Shown here: in pieces, positions 34,610 through 46,135 of the stretch | Numbering within the stretch: position 1 is the stretch's first letter | How the letters are laid out: each line of letters starts with the position of its first letter | Assembly (NCBI GenBank): GCA_039000515.1 | Contig: JBCFYV010011135.1 | Span: forward strand, 22,209,895 to 22,273,894 | Reading direction: 5' to 3' | Length of the DNA stretch: 64,000 nt | Source: Timema cristinae | Taxonomy: Eukaryota > Arthropoda > Insecta > Phasmatodea > Timematidae | Position numbers and translations under genes: made by a program | Notes under the pieces: model-generated | What the model saw: the letters and a program-made list of their open reading frames with translations, nothing else | Databases searched by the model: none | What the model was told of the DNA's origin: nothing

Positions 34610-35125
34610 GACAACGAGGGAGGAAATAGGAGAATGGAACTAAGAAAGAAGAGAGGAAATGGGAAAAGCAAACGAAGAAATTAGGGAGAGAATAGGAGAA
34701 ATAAAAATAGAATGTAGAGAAAGAATATTAAAAACAAAGAAATTGAGGAAATAGGGGAATTAAACAAATAAAGTAGATGAGAAATGGGAAAAGAAAACAA
34801 AGAAATTATGGAAAGAATAGGGGAAGTAAAAAAAAAAGAAATTATAGAGGCAACGTGATAACCAAGAAAAGAAATTAGATAGGGAACAGGAGAGTTAAAC
34901 AAAACAATTAGAGAGGTAATTTGAAAATAAAATAACGAAATTATCGTGGAGATGGGGAAAGTAGACAAATAAATTAAAGAGGCAATATTAAAAACAAACA
35001 AATAAATTAGGTAAGGAAAAGGAGACATAAACAAAGAAATTAAAGAGGGAATGTGTAAGACAAAGACATTAGGGAGGGATTAGGGGAAGTAAAGTAAGAG
35101 AGAAGAAAGGAATGAATAAGGAAAA
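34610..35125 (+). repeat. Purine-rich degenerate tandem repeat in the exon B-C intron
   Basis: About 500 bases with almost no C on the + strand, made of variants of gaggaaatgggaaaa, aagaaattagggagag and aataggggaagtaaa at roughly 60-70 base spacing. The matching - strand frame (117 codons, only pyrimidine-type residues) is not a gene. Confidence 0.8.
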
Positions 35126-35265
35126 GCGACAGGAATAAATACCAGTCTAGGGACACTCTCCCTCTTCTTCCTGAAGGTCTTCACCCTCTTTATCTATCTG
35201 GATTAAGGGACTGTGCATACCTCCTCCATTATTCTTGAACACTGATACAAGTTTGTGTTTAACAG

Positions 35266-35449
35266 GATTGAAGACCATTATTAACGCGCTGCTGCACTCG
35301 TTCAAGCAGTTGGCGGAGGTCATGACGCTCACCATCTTCTGCCTGATGGTGTTTGCGCTGTTCGCCTTACAAGTCTATATGGGGGAACTTCGAAACAAGT
35401 GTGTCAAGGTCGTCGAGGTTGTCAATGGTTCTGATATCGAGTGGCACCA
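35266..35449 (+). CDS. NaCP60E: NaCP60E/DSC1-type channel, exon C (domain I, S4-S5 linker and S5)
   Basis: About 61 residues: the S4-S5 linker [20 protein letters not shown]5 ([20 protein letters not shown]), and the start of the extracellular turret with [12 protein letters not shown] ending in EWHQ. The acceptor is gtttaacag (ends 35265); the donor gtgagt starts at 35450. Its first two bases complete a Gly codon, giving the family-typical PGLKT junction; it ends two bases into a Gln codon completed by exon D. The donor opens an intron of about 19.6 kb, far longer than the two upstream introns (1.75 kb and 0.7 kb). Confidence 0.92.
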
Positions 35450-36640
35450 GTGAGTACACATTATCACTTGCATCATGTGTGTTAAACGGTAATACGTTAT
35501 TCCACGATACAATAAGGCCTATGTTAAAACTCTAGCAACCGAACCTTTGAATGAAACCATTGTTATCAAGTTAGAAAATAAGTTTTCGTCTAGACCAGCG
35601 TTTTAACCGCTACCTCTGGTGGTGTTAATACCGGCTTGCGGTAGAAACGCGAATCAAACTACAACAGACGTTAATAGGCAGTTGTTCATCAATATCACAG
35701 TAAGTCTTACAGAGGTAATAATAAATACTCTTCCTCAAGATGGTATCAAGTTTTGCAATATTTTAGTTCACTAAACCAAGTAGCTCATCAAATGAAACCG
35801 GAGACATGCTATGGTAAAATGGAACTGTCCTGTTGAGAGACGGTTCGTCAATGTGGGGTGAGTCCACCAACGTCTCTTTTGACGAGTTTTTTTTTTCGTT
35901 GCGAATTTACTCTAATAAAATAAGTCCAGCAATACAACCGTCCTGTACAATGTCCATTTTTAAACCATTCTGCACAAATGGAAGCAACAACCGCGGCATT
36001 TAAACCGTTAGTGTAGAATCAATAGCGTTTTGATAGCTGTTTAACAGTCACATTTTGACAGTCAGGTGTAGATTCAAGATTTTGGGGGGGCTTAAGCTAG
36101 CGGCAAAACCGCCGCGTTTTAACCGTTAGTGTAGATTCGGCCTAAATGCTCAACTTATGCGGTTAATCCATTACAAAGGTTTCCACTTGGATTGAAATAA
36201 ATTGTATGGCACAATCGCATAAACATTCTCATACAGTGTATAGCTTAGAACAAAAATTTCAAAAATAGGATTTCAGTAAACTACCCTTAAGTAAGGTTTC
36301 CTTAGAAGAACAAAGACATCTTATTTATCACAATAAACACTCTCCATAATAACAATAATAAAAAAAATAACTAAACAGGTTCTGCTTTAACATAAACAAA
36401 ATGACGATGACAATATCAAATATTTGTAAGCTTATTAAGATCATATATAATGATTAAAGTGGCTCTTGCTATATAGCATTGAGACATATCAATTGAAGTA
36501 TATTACGACACTTCTCATCAGACAATTGCAATTGAATTAGATCACAGCTCTCATAATCAAACATTGCAATTGAAGTATATTACGACTCTTCTCCTAAGTG
36601 CAATTGAATTACACTGTATCATCCATGGGAAGTTTGTGTC
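35450..36640 (+). other. Start of the giant channel intron, unassigned
   Basis: Intron sequence after exon C. It has short local repeats, e.g. ttgaagtatattacgac at about 36495 and 36567, and ttaaccgttagtgtaga at about 36004 and 36119. No exon seen. Confidence 0.5.
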
Positions 36641-37291
36641 AGTAAAAAAGAAGAGAAATATTATGGTGCACTTCACAAACTTTCACATTTTTTATTAAAT
36701 TATACAATATAGCTCGTAAGATATGTGAAACGAAATATACTTTGTTATACCAACATAATGGTTCCAAAAAGAACACACATTTCACCAAAAATCTAACATG
36801 AAATAATATACACCGCTACAAAAACATATTATTTGTTCTGTGCGTTTTCAATTCTCAATTTCCACTTACAACTACCTATACTTCCCTATAGCTCAAAAAA
36901 ATAATGATTTTACCAAATATTCTTTCAAATAAATGTGTATCCCTCTAGGAGTCCTAGAAATGTTCATTGATAAGTTACTTAGCAACTTAAAGCATTGCGA
37001 GAATATGAAAATAAAATAGAAAATATCCGCTTATGTAAAGTACTGTCAAATTAATTTGCATGAGAAAATGAGTTGCACCATTTTGTTTGTAAAGTTTAAC
37101 AGTGCCTAATTTCGAATTTTAATCAAAATCGTTATAGCCGATTTTGAGAAAATCAATATTTTTCTTTGTGTGACCTAAGTATTTAAATTACCCTCAATTT
37201 TCAAGTTAGATAAATAATATCAAACAACACAGGGATACCTTATGAAAACCGTAGATACAAAGTTTTAGCCTGATCGATATATTATTTGTTT

Positions 37292-37535
37292 TAGCACCAC
37301 TTCTTATCACCTGTTCAGGTTACACGCATATTTACTAATCACGCTAAGATAGTAGAGATTAGTAAGGTATAATTTAAAGGAAGTGCACCTGAATTTGTGT
37401 GAAGAAAGATTTGGAAATCATTCTGGAAAACAAAAACTCGGTACACAAGACCTAATCGAACCATGATCTACCCGTCATTGACAGTCTAGTCTATTGCGAG
37501 AGTAGCACCTTAAACAGTGCGGCCACCGTAGCAGG
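37292..37535 (-). mobile_element. SINE-B2 inside repeat G
   Basis: A - strand copy: tagcaccacttcttatcacc, tttaaaggaagtgcacctga, ctattgcgagagtagcacct. Its tail hairpin reads cctgaacagg, changed on both sides so that pairing is kept. Confidence 0.85.
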
Positions 37536-37572
37536 TATCAATAAATTTGTTTCTGCTCTAAGACGAGATATA

Positions 37573-40500
37573 AGGTACCTGAGGCAAATAAGGCCCACCT
37601 TATTTAAAAATCGAATAATTTATATAAGTGCTAGGATTAATGGAAATGACAATGTTCATATTAAAGTTTGTTTTATTACTAATTAGAAAAAACACAAATA
37701 AAAGCAAATCTTAGCGTAATTTAAATTTTAACCAACTCTTGATAAAACACTATGTTTGGGCCTTATTAAACCATGGTAGTTTAATAAAGCCCATGAACGA
37801 AATCAAATATTTGAAAAAGAAAATAACAATTATTTGGCACTTTTGCATGGGAACTAAGTTGAGATCATCTTTAATCATAATTATAGCTTAAAAACACACA
37901 AATACGTCACGGTCTTCTTTGGTGAGACCAACACACTCCTCATGGTACCAATGAAGACACTGTGAGCATTGCCTCATATCAGCAACCTTTTCTTCTCTGC
38001 ATCCATGACAATACTATCCGTCTTTTGACGGTCTATTTGTTCCTTTACTTTTCTTTGTTTTTTCCTGTTTATTAGTGGCAGCCTTCTTTTTACTACTATC
38101 CTTTTCTTTGAAAAGTTCTTTGGTCACTCTCTGGCCCTGATAATTTAATGCTTTTCTTCGTGGTTTTGCCTTCACAACTGCATAATTTGGCGTTGGCATT
38201 AACTCGTGAAACGGGGACTTCAAAAAATCCTTTGTTTTTAGATTTGCCAATGGAATCTCATCATCGGATTTATATGAAATACCAGGTAGTGGATTAGGAG
38301 ATTTTCTTACTGGTACTGTTATTGTTGCGGCCTCTTCTGATGTCTGTTCCCATCTTGACACTGGCTCAATAATTTCACTGTCGGAATCTAAAGATGATGA
38401 GCTGTAGATTCGAAGTGGACGCTGTTGATGCCTTGGCTGACAGGCATAAGGCTCGGGTTCACTGTCAGAAGATTTGGAATCGTAGATAAATGGACGCCTT
38501 CTAACATTCAACCCAGAAGTGGTCGGAATTAGAGAAATATCTCGAGTATTTTCTTCAGTTCTCATACTTTGAGAATGTGGCTCAGGAATTTCTGTTAGTA
38601 CAGATGGTGCAAACGCGCTTCTTCAGGAATGGCGTTAGGATTAAATGGATACAGGCCAGTTGCCCTGAATCCACTGATAATATTAGAGTGGGTCATACAC
38701 TTTGACCAGACTTTACTCAGAACTGTGTTAAAACGCGCTTTGGTCAGTCTTTTATTAGGCTTTTGGAACATGAACAACAAGAGTTATTGGTCCCAATGAT
38801 GCTCGAATGATCTGTAGACAGCTTTGTCAAGAGGCTGTAGCTCGTGAGTGGTGTTTGAAGGAAGGCAGTACAGCAAAATATTATTATTCTCTGCAGCGTC
38901 AACTATAAGATAATCTAAGTGCGACGATGCCCCATCAAAAATCAGGAGACATTTTCCAGGAGCTTTGTGTTTTCCAAGATGCTTAATGAGTTCAATGAAT
39001 AATGGTGTAGTCATGCTCCCCTTCGGTGCCATTCTTACTAAACTCCCAGCAGGCAAATTGTCATCCAACTCAGGCTTATGCCTTTTACCTTTGAAGATAA
39101 TCATAGGTGGGATAGCAGCCCCTACTGAATTTACACAACCAACAACAGTAACACTCTCTGCATGTTCTGAAGAAACCATATGTACTCTTCGAGAACCTTT
39201 TTGCGCTAAGACTGACTGTTGTTTATGTATCGTGAGACGACATCCCTTTTCATCCATGTTGTAGAGGCGTTCTGGATGATTATTAATGTCTAACTCTTCA
39301 TAAAGCTTCTTGACTCCATCAAAGTGCTGATTCACTATGGCTTTATTTAGTTTTTGAGCTCGAGCAGGATTCAAAAATTGGGTTTTACGTTTGGAAATGT
39401 TTGGGTTTCTCCTTAAAAACAACTTAAACCAATCTTTTCCCGCGAGACCACTTTCTTTATTGAAGTTATTCTTAATTTTATTTTGTTCACAAAATATAAA
39501 TGTTTGCCTTCGTATAGCTTTTGGAGTTAAAGGGACACCAATTGAAGCAAACTTTACTATTCTTTCTACTAAGTTCTTCTCTTGTTCTTTTGTTAGCACA
39601 GTCTTTCTTCCTAAGCTTTTCGTCGTCTTCTCTGTCTTCAAATGGTTCCTCAATGTTCTTCTAGGCACTCCATAGCGTTCTGACGCTGCACGTTGAGATA
39701 GTTGTCCTCTTTGTACAGCTTTCATAGCAGCTTCCAGACTTTCATCATTCCAAAGACCCCGTTTCTTCTTGACTTCTGACATTTTCAGGGGCCTATGGCA
39801 ACAAAATAAGTGACTATCACTATCAATCACTAAAAAATAAAATCACAAATTATAGCAGTTTAATCCTTTTGCACTCAGCTCTTTTTCTCTATTCCTTGCT
39901 AAAGCACGCATGCCTATTCTCACGTATTTGCCCCTTAAAATTGAAGTTTTAGAACATATAATCATTAAAAAAATCACATACCTTTTATATATCTAATATT
40001 GAAGAATTCTAGATAATATATATGTTAACAAGAAATATACTACAAATATTTATTAAGAAAACTTAACAATTTGAAAAATTGAAAAACCAAATTAAAATCT
40101 TTAAATTAGAGATAATAAAGTAACTTAATTTTTTTCTTTATCAACCAACCTGAAAGAAGTAACCTTTATTTCTGAACAGTTCTGATACAAGTTTGCTGTC
40201 TTTAACATTATTTGATTATGAACTACATCACTTTTTTTAAACTAATGTATTCGGTCTCGTTTAAGGGTTTAATAAGGCCCACCAACAAATTTACTGGGCC
40301 TTATTAGCCGCGGAATAGTAGGTTATATTACAACTATTTTCACGTAAAATATGAATTCAAATCAATTAAAACAATCTTAATTATAAAACTTTAAATTGAA
40401 ATAATAATTGTAATATAAAATCAATGTGAAAAGAACAAGATATTAAATAAAACTTACGAATTTTAACTTCTCACTTTTATAAAACGGAGAGAGACAACCA

Positions 40501-40685
40501 CCTCACACAAAGGTCTCGGCCAAACTGACAAGATGGCGCCGCTAGTAAATATCGCTCCACTGAGCTGTCATTGTACTGTGTCTTTGGTGTGTGTGGAAAA
40601 AACCCAACCTCCGCAACTAACGGTAAATGTTATTTTTTCAAAGTGGGCCTTATTAGACCCCGGGCCTTATTTGCCTCAGGTACCT
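37573..40685 (-). mobile_element. pogo/jerky-type DNA transposon
   Basis: 3.1 kb. The terminal inverted repeats begin aggtacctgaggcaaataag at the left, and the right end is its exact inverse for at least 25 bases. TATA on both sides fits a TA target duplication. The only gene is a - strand transposase, now broken. The left TIR continues aaggcccaccttat and the right shows two related copies of the aaggccc motif, so there may be subterminal repeats. Confidence 0.92.
37888..39782 (-). pseudogene. pogo/Tigger/jerky-like transposase with PHD-type C-terminus
   Basis: Starts MSEVKKKRGLWNDESLEAAM (an upstream in-frame Met at 39830 is also possible). Pipsqueak-type helix-turn-helix at residues about 8-50 (SQRAASERYGVPRRTLRNHL), a CENP-B-like DNA-binding segment (SGLAGKDWFKLFLRRNP), then a DDE_1 catalytic core with aspartates in YNMDEKG, LIFDGASSH and LQPLDKAVY. 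A Ser/Pro/Lys-rich linker and a zinc finger (C-x2-C, C-x2-C, H-x2-C) follow. Breaks: an in-frame TAA after HHWDQ at 38781-38783, a frame change near 38613 (a CG dinucleotide too many in a gcgcg run), and an in-frame TAG just before the finger at about 38014. The last Cys pair of the finger is cut short. Confidence 0.9.
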
Positions 40686-40830
40686 TATACAGATAACCGT
40701 CATTGCGAAAACCACTTTTTTTGTGTCCAAGGGGTCATGAAACTTAGATATACATCAATTTTATTAGATTTTTTTAACTATCAAAATACTTATTTTTCCA
40801 AAGGTTGGAGGGAAAATATAAAAAAAGGTA

Positions 40831-41301
40831 GAGTCTAAAATATATTTCATATCCTCTTGAACACCTTAAAGGAATTGGTCAGGTATATCTACGAGTCTAC
40901 CTGTCCTACTCTTGAGTCAACGCCAACTCTACCTACTAACAGACGGTGCGAATTGAAGCTGATAGTATATCATCCAGGGGAAGTTTATATCTATATAAAA
41001 AAACGAACAAAACAATAACTTCTGTGGTAGACAGGATATTCACTCCCAGGGCGGAAATTACTGTCCGACCGCAAACAAAATGTTCATCCTACCCTTGAGA
41101 TATAGGTGGTGAAAAAAGAGAGAGTATATTTTGGAAAAAATGAGAAATAATTTATTTCAATTGTGTGTGTTTGTTTTACTACCGGCAAGGCTACCGGATG
41201 AGCTATTAATGTGACTGATTTCTAGCCGGAATATCAAGGTTCTATTTTGACCGGACCCAACTTACGGTTTTGATTATGGTAGATTCTTTTATTTATTGTT
41301 T
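40831..41301. other. Unassigned sequence
   Basis: No gene. Possible decayed tRNA-like piece at 41180-41290 (ctaccggatgagctattaat, aaggttctattttgaccgg). Confidence 0.3.
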
Positions 41302-41553
41302 TATCGCCACGTCTTAATATCTGCTCATATTTAAGCATATATAACAATTACACTATTGGAGTAGGTATAAGTAAAGAAACATATAAATGTAATCTACACG
41401 CATTTGGGGGGTAGGATAGTGATAAACAATTAAAGGGGAGGGGGGGAAACACCAAAAGACCCGACCGGAATTCGAACCCCGATCTCCCCGTTATAAGCAG
41501 GCCAGTATATCACGAGAGTGACGCTTTATGCTATTCGGCCACTGAAGACGGGT
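41302..41553 (-). mobile_element. SINE-B2, degraded
   Basis: A - strand: atcgccacgtcttaatatct, acccgaccggaattcgaacc, gctattcggccactgaagac. Part of the body is replaced by G-rich sequence. Confidence 0.75.
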
Positions 41554-41774
41554 AGTTCTGATATTTTTGTAGGGATGGGGATGATAGGATTTTAAGAGAA
41601 TGTGCCCAAAATTGCGTGGAGCAAGAGTAAGAAACGCGTATCAAAGTTAAAGTTGGCGAGCACGAATACAGAGGCGTCGTTCTCGTTTTGTCTGGTTTGC
41701 CAGTGATTGGAGAGGTCAGTGTTTGAATCCCAGCCGGCTGCACTAAGACCACTTTTTATAACACAAAGTCTTAG
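41554..41774. other. Unassigned, SINE-B-like trace
   Basis: gtttgccagtgattggagag and agtgtttgaatcccagccgg resemble a decayed SINE head and B box. Confidence 0.35.
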
Positions 41775-41776
41775 AA

Positions 41777-41811
<35 letters not shown>

Positions 41812-42010
41812 GCACCGGGTCTTACTAGAATTTAACGTGGGATCCGAACCACGGTGGATGCCTGGCACTCCCCACATTCACAAGTTATGATTAATACACA
41901 TCTTGTCAGAGGTGAAGGAAGGGTTTGGTAATCAGATAAATCTGTGCCGGGACCGAGGATTGAACCCCGGACCCCCAGCACAGAAGTCCGACACCTTACC
42001 CCTAGACCGC
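41775..42010 (-). mobile_element. SINE-A (long subfamily) with internal deletion
   Basis: An ATT run then agcaccgggtcttacta joins directly to gaatttaacgtgggatcc, so about 95 bases of the 3' body and the tail hairpin are missing. The head is complete to ctagaccgcc. Confidence 0.85.
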
Positions 42011-42247
42011 CGTCCTAGTACCCATTTGGGTTGTATACTTGTGTACTAATTACGCTACTGTTTTTAGAGATTATGAAGGCTATATTTATAAGAAGTGTAC
42101 CCCCATTTGTGTGAAGAGAGAATGGAAAACCATTTTTGAAAAAACTCGGTACACCAGACTAAGATTCGAACCCTGATCTCCCCATCATTGGTAGACTAGT
42201 CTACTGCAATATTAGCACGATGTACCATGCAGATATTGAAACGGGTA
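42011..42247 (-). mobile_element. SINE-B2 joined to a SINE-A
   Basis: Starts in the shared tail (gtcctagtacccatttgggt), body aagaagtgtacccccatttg, head acgatgtaccatgcagatat. The SINE-A at its left is joined at the tail. Confidence 0.85.
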
Positions 42248-42301
42248 ATTTTTTGTCCATTCTAAAGCCCTAATATTTGCCCCATTAGCTTAAATATGGT
42301 A

Positions 42302-42605
42302 GGTGACCTGGCAGTATAGAGGTAAGGTGTTGGATTTCTGTGCTGAGGGTCCGGGGTTCAATCTTCGGTCCCGGCACAGATTTATCTGATTACCAAACCC
42401 TTCCTTCAACTCTGACAAGACGTGTATTAATCACAACTTGTGAATATGTGGAATGCCAGGCCTCCACCGTGGTTCGGATTCCACGTTAAACTGTATGTGC
42501 TCCATTTCATCTCACAATCACCCTACTATTACACATTAGCGTAAGTACGTATAACCTGAACGGGTAGTAAGACGCGTTGCTAATAATGATAATAATAATA
42601 ATAAT
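42302..42605 (+). mobile_element. SINE-A (long subfamily)
   Basis: Complete: ggtgacctggcagtatagag, B box gggttcaatcttcgg, gtgtattaatcacaacttg, tail with a cctgaacggg hairpin, TAA repeats. Confidence 0.92.
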
Positions 42606-42797
42606 GGTTTAAATATGCGGATAGCCCAGATTGATAGATAGACGAGGCTCACAAGAAAAGAAACGTATAAGTGTGTGATCGAGAGATAATTTCGAACGTC
42701 TATTATAAAAATTATTTTTTATACTATTATATAGATGTGGGCCATTAATTCCTCAAGTTAAGATGGGAATAATGAGAGAGAAGGTCTCTTTGTTTGT

Positions 42798-43790
42798 AGT
42801 TTTTTTATAGCAAAACTCTTTTTGGCCAAAATAAATAAAATATTTCCCCAGAAGAAACCTCATCATCAACTGTTTATATTGCTGTTGCTGGGTCAGTTCA
42901 GTAAAATGCCTCCATCATTCTCTATATTCCAGCATTCTTCCTCCTTTAATTTATTCTGTTATTCTCTTCGCACTTACACACTTTCTTTTATCTATTCCTC
43001 CCATCTCTTTCTTGGCCTCCTTTGCAATCTTTTTCCTACATACTTCATTACCAACATTTTCTTTGGCATCCTCTCCTTCTCCATCCTTATTATATGCCTA
43101 TACCACTTCAGTCTTGCTTCCTCTACTTTTTCATGTACTCCAACATCCTCATTACATGTCCATACCATCAGTCCTGCTTCCTCTACTATCTCATGTACTC
43201 CAAAATCCTCATTACATGTTCATACCATCTCAGTCTTGCTTCCTCTAATATCTCCTGTACTCCAAAATCCTCATTACATGTTCATACCATATCAGTCTTG
43301 CTTCCTCTAATATCTCCTTTACTCCAAAATCCTCATTATATGTTCATACCATCTCAGCCTGGCTTCCTCCACTAGCTCACCTACTCCAACATCCTCATTA
43401 CATGCCTATACCATCTCAGTTTTACTTCCTCTACTATCTCATGTACTCCAACATCCTCATTACATGCCCATACCATCTCAGTTTTGCTTCCTCTACTATC
43501 TCAAATACCCCCACTCTTTCCTGGAAAACTTCCAGTAAAAAACATAGATCTTAATTTTCTTCACATGTTTATATTAACAGTTGTTGAATATCTGTTAAGG
43601 GTGTCCTGGAAAATAATAACAATTTTCTTTCTCTATAGTTTCTAATCTATGCTCATGAAAGATATTCAACAACTGTTGATATCGCCAGGCGAAGAAAATT
43701 TAACTATATTTCTACTGAAGCAATAGTTTATTTATTTTCCCCGAAAAAAAATTGTTTATCTATAAAAACTAAAAAAAAACTGCCTTTAAC
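42798..43790. repeat. Foldback element carrying a LINE ORF2 fragment
   Basis: Left outer arm ggccaaaataaataaaatat at 42832, inner arms tcttaattttcttcacatg at 43550 and its inverse near 43700, and right outer arm gtttatttattttccccg at 43727. The left arm is split between its outer and inner part by about 680 bases of LINE-derived sequence. The junctions lie at the same place as in the element at 1058. Confidence 0.65.
42880..43530 (-). pseudogene. LINE ORF2 C-terminal fragment with a tandem-amplified segment
   Basis: On the - strand it reads EARLKWYRHIIRMEKERMPK and then RRPRKRWEE, the usual C-terminal order (R-W-x-GHV-x-RM, then basic GRPR-x-RW). From 43115 to about 43510 the part coding EAKLRWYGHVMRM is repeated about six times with a 60-64 base period (cctctactatctcatgtact and ccaaaatcctcattacatgt). 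There is no catalytic RT domain. Confidence 0.7.
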
Positions 43791-44270
43791 TCACGTTTCA
43801 TACATTTCCGCCTTAAATAGATGTTTTATTTCATCCCAAACCCAATGAAAGAAAAGCTACTGATGGATTAAGTCTTGATCTTGTATGTTACATAATTATT
43901 TGAACCCTTCTGCTATTTGACTAATTCAATTGAGCTACTAATTCAAATTGTCATTCTAATGCTCGGGAGACAATGTTATACAATTAAATTATAGATCATT
44001 TGATGAGAGTGAGAGAGAGAGAGAGGGAAATAGTGTTTGTGCGCCAGCGATACATCCATCAATTGCCCAAACATCAACCGCAACCGACAAGGGAACTATT
44101 GACTGAAGGCGCCACCCAAATTATTCAAAAGGGGGCGGGGGTTAGGAATTAACCCAACACGCCATTGTCTGAGGGTAATGTGTTTGCTAATGTCAAGGAC
44201 AAAAGACGTCCTGGCCCAGACAATCAAAGACACTGTTAACCATGTTGGATCGATGAACCATTATAGAAAA
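43791..44270. other. Unassigned sequence
   Basis: Contains a GA run near 44008-44026. No gene. Confidence 0.3.
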
Positions 44271-44420
44271 AAAAAACTAGATGGTACACCATTTTTCCTA
44301 GCTCTTTCATCTAAATATGGAAACATTTACTTATAGCTCATAAGATATGTGGAACAATATTGTTACCAAAAAAAATCCATAGAGCTAGCTTTCACGTGAA
44401 CTATACCGAACGCCTTATAT
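44271..44420 (+). repeat. Repeat G, fragment
   Basis: atggtacaccatttttccta and tatagctcataagatatgtg match repeat G near its start. Confidence 0.5.
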
Positions 44421-44559
44421 TTATGAAGATAGTACCAACTTAGGTGGTTATGGAGTATCATATGGTCAGCACAACGCACCTTCCGGCCATTAATCTCAGT
44501 TTTCTAAACCGGAGCTGCTCCTCATTTGCTTTCACGAGTTTGGATTCAACCCCGTTTCA

Positions 44560-44665
44560 GACCTACTGCCTCACAGTTAAACCTGAAAACGCCGGGAATT
44601 GAACCTGAGACCTTTGTATCTGTATTCAGGAGCTCTAAACACTAGACCAGAGAAGTTTTTTTCAG
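44560..44665 (-). mobile_element. tRNA-like SINE head
   Basis: On the - strand: tggtctagtgtttagagctc (A box region) and ctcaggttcaattcccggcg (B box). No shared tail; a different family from A, B and D. It is unlikely to be a functional tRNA. Confidence 0.5.
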
Positions 44666-45360
44666 TTAAAAGTCCCTCGGCCCTGTCGAGTGCTAGTCTA
44701 GAATCTATTTTATGGGATGGTGGGTGGGAGGGTGAAAGGCGTGGCGTGGCTTCACAACCGATTAAAGTATCCTCCCGCGCCAACAAGAACAGATGAATCA
44801 CGGAAACCGTAGATGGCGCTAGCTACCAGACAGGTCTTGTGGAAAAATCATACGTTTGGAAATGTCAGTTTTCTCGAGAACGTGTGAAATTTTTATAGTC
44901 GTATTTTCAACACCTATTCTAAGATAATGTATCAATGTTTATTAGGTGTTGCATTTTCTTATTTTTGGTTATGAAGCCGGCAGTTTTCTATTTAAAAATG
45001 CCAATTTTATCGAAATTTGATCACTGTTAAAATTATATAGCAGGTATGTATATAAAAAAATATAACTTAATCAACATGCTTCTATTCTTGAACAGACAGT
45101 TTCCGAAAAGAAAATTACAAGATAATAAAAATTATTGAAGATAGCCGTTTGTTCCCATGGCTTTGCATTCCCACACTAAATGTCAATCGCCTTAAGTAAA
45201 CAAAAAACAAAAATATTTTCATCTGTTCAGGTTTGTTGTGACTGTGTGGAAGACTCGCTACTGTAAAATTGAAACTTAATGGTATGGGTGCCCATGAGAA
45301 GCAAGGGCCTGCACACCCCTCCCCTTTTTTTGACCCATGTAATCTCGTCAGTTGTGTAGC
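44666..45360. other. Unassigned sequence
   Basis: No gene. AT-rich, with agatggcgctagctaccaga near 44812. Confidence 0.3.
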
Positions 45361-45365
45361 AATCA

Positions 45366-45366
<1 letters not shown>

Positions 45367-45424
<58 letters not shown>
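45367..45424. repeat. TA microsatellite
   Basis: About 28 uninterrupted TA repeats. Confidence 0.95.
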
Positions 45425-45428
<4 letters not shown>

Positions 45429-45479
45429 ATTTGGCCTACAAGATTCGTAGCACAGTATTGCAACTATTAGGCTTGTATT

Positions 45480-45758
45480 AATGTACCGTTCTCCAGGGGA
45501 TGCCCAAATGTACAAATCGTATATCCTTTCCGTAAAGGCTCTTCCCATGTCCTGATGAGATGATGGTGATAGTGAGTATAATGGTGTGGAACAATTATAA
45601 ACAGTTAAACATATCTTAAGCCTAACTAACCAAACCCAGGCTGCCGTTGGGATAATTCTTATTTCATTAAAATATACCTAAGGTACCAGCCAGGAATCGA
45701 ACCCAGGACCCTTAGGCTCGTATCCAGGTGCACTGACAACTACACCACGGGTCTGGTT
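45480..45758 (-). mobile_element. SINE-D, copy 2
   Basis: The inverse of the copy at 33719. Head on the - strand reads cccgtggtgtagttgtcagt and gcacctggatacgagcc, with a clear B box ctgggttcgattcctggctg. Better preserved in the head than copy 1. Confidence 0.78.
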
Positions 45759-45769
45759 ATGCATAATAT

Positions 45770-46135
45770 AAAATATTATATTATACTACTATAAGGCCAC
45801 ATGGCTGACTCACTCACTGACATTAATGTTTAACCACTTCCAGATGAGTTAGAAACTTGAAATTTGGCAAACTTATAGCTTCTAGCCTGTAACAGATGGG
45901 AAAATTTTCAAAAAGTTATAAAAAAATTTAATCCCCCCCAAAAAAAAATTCAAAATGTTGGAGCAACTTTAAAGTCTGTGCGGACTTTTACTTGGAGGTC
46001 TCTTGTGACTAAACGGTAAGACCTATCAAAAAACGGCTCTGGAATTACATTAGTTTACATCCACTTGGAATGAAAACCCACTGGAGGTTCGGGGGCGGAG
46101 TCCTCAATGAGCAAAGCGAGTTGGTATAATACAGT
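45770..46135 (+). repeat. Dispersed repeat ending in GC-rich gene-less tail
   Basis: Starts actactataaggccacatgg with gttagaaacttgaaatttgg and ends gaggttcgggggcggagtcc then gagcaaagcgagttgg. The end is matched in inverted form at 63507-63640 (ctcgctttgcttgttggggg and ccagagccgttttttgatag). Confidence 0.65.

Larger units (their letters stand above)
36650..40830 (+). repeat. Repeat G, copy 3, split by two insertions
   Basis: Blocks gctcgtaagatatgtgaaac, gaatattcgctt-like and aatcgttatagccgattttg at 36690-37290; aaaccactttttttgtgtcc and the end-like gattttttt-aactatcaaaa at 40710-40800. Between them lie a SINE-B2 (37292-37535) and a pogo-type transposon (37573-40685). Confidence 0.65.

Noticed and set aside
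38965..39675. + strand frames across the pogo transposase
   Set aside because: Shadows of the - strand transposase coding sequence.
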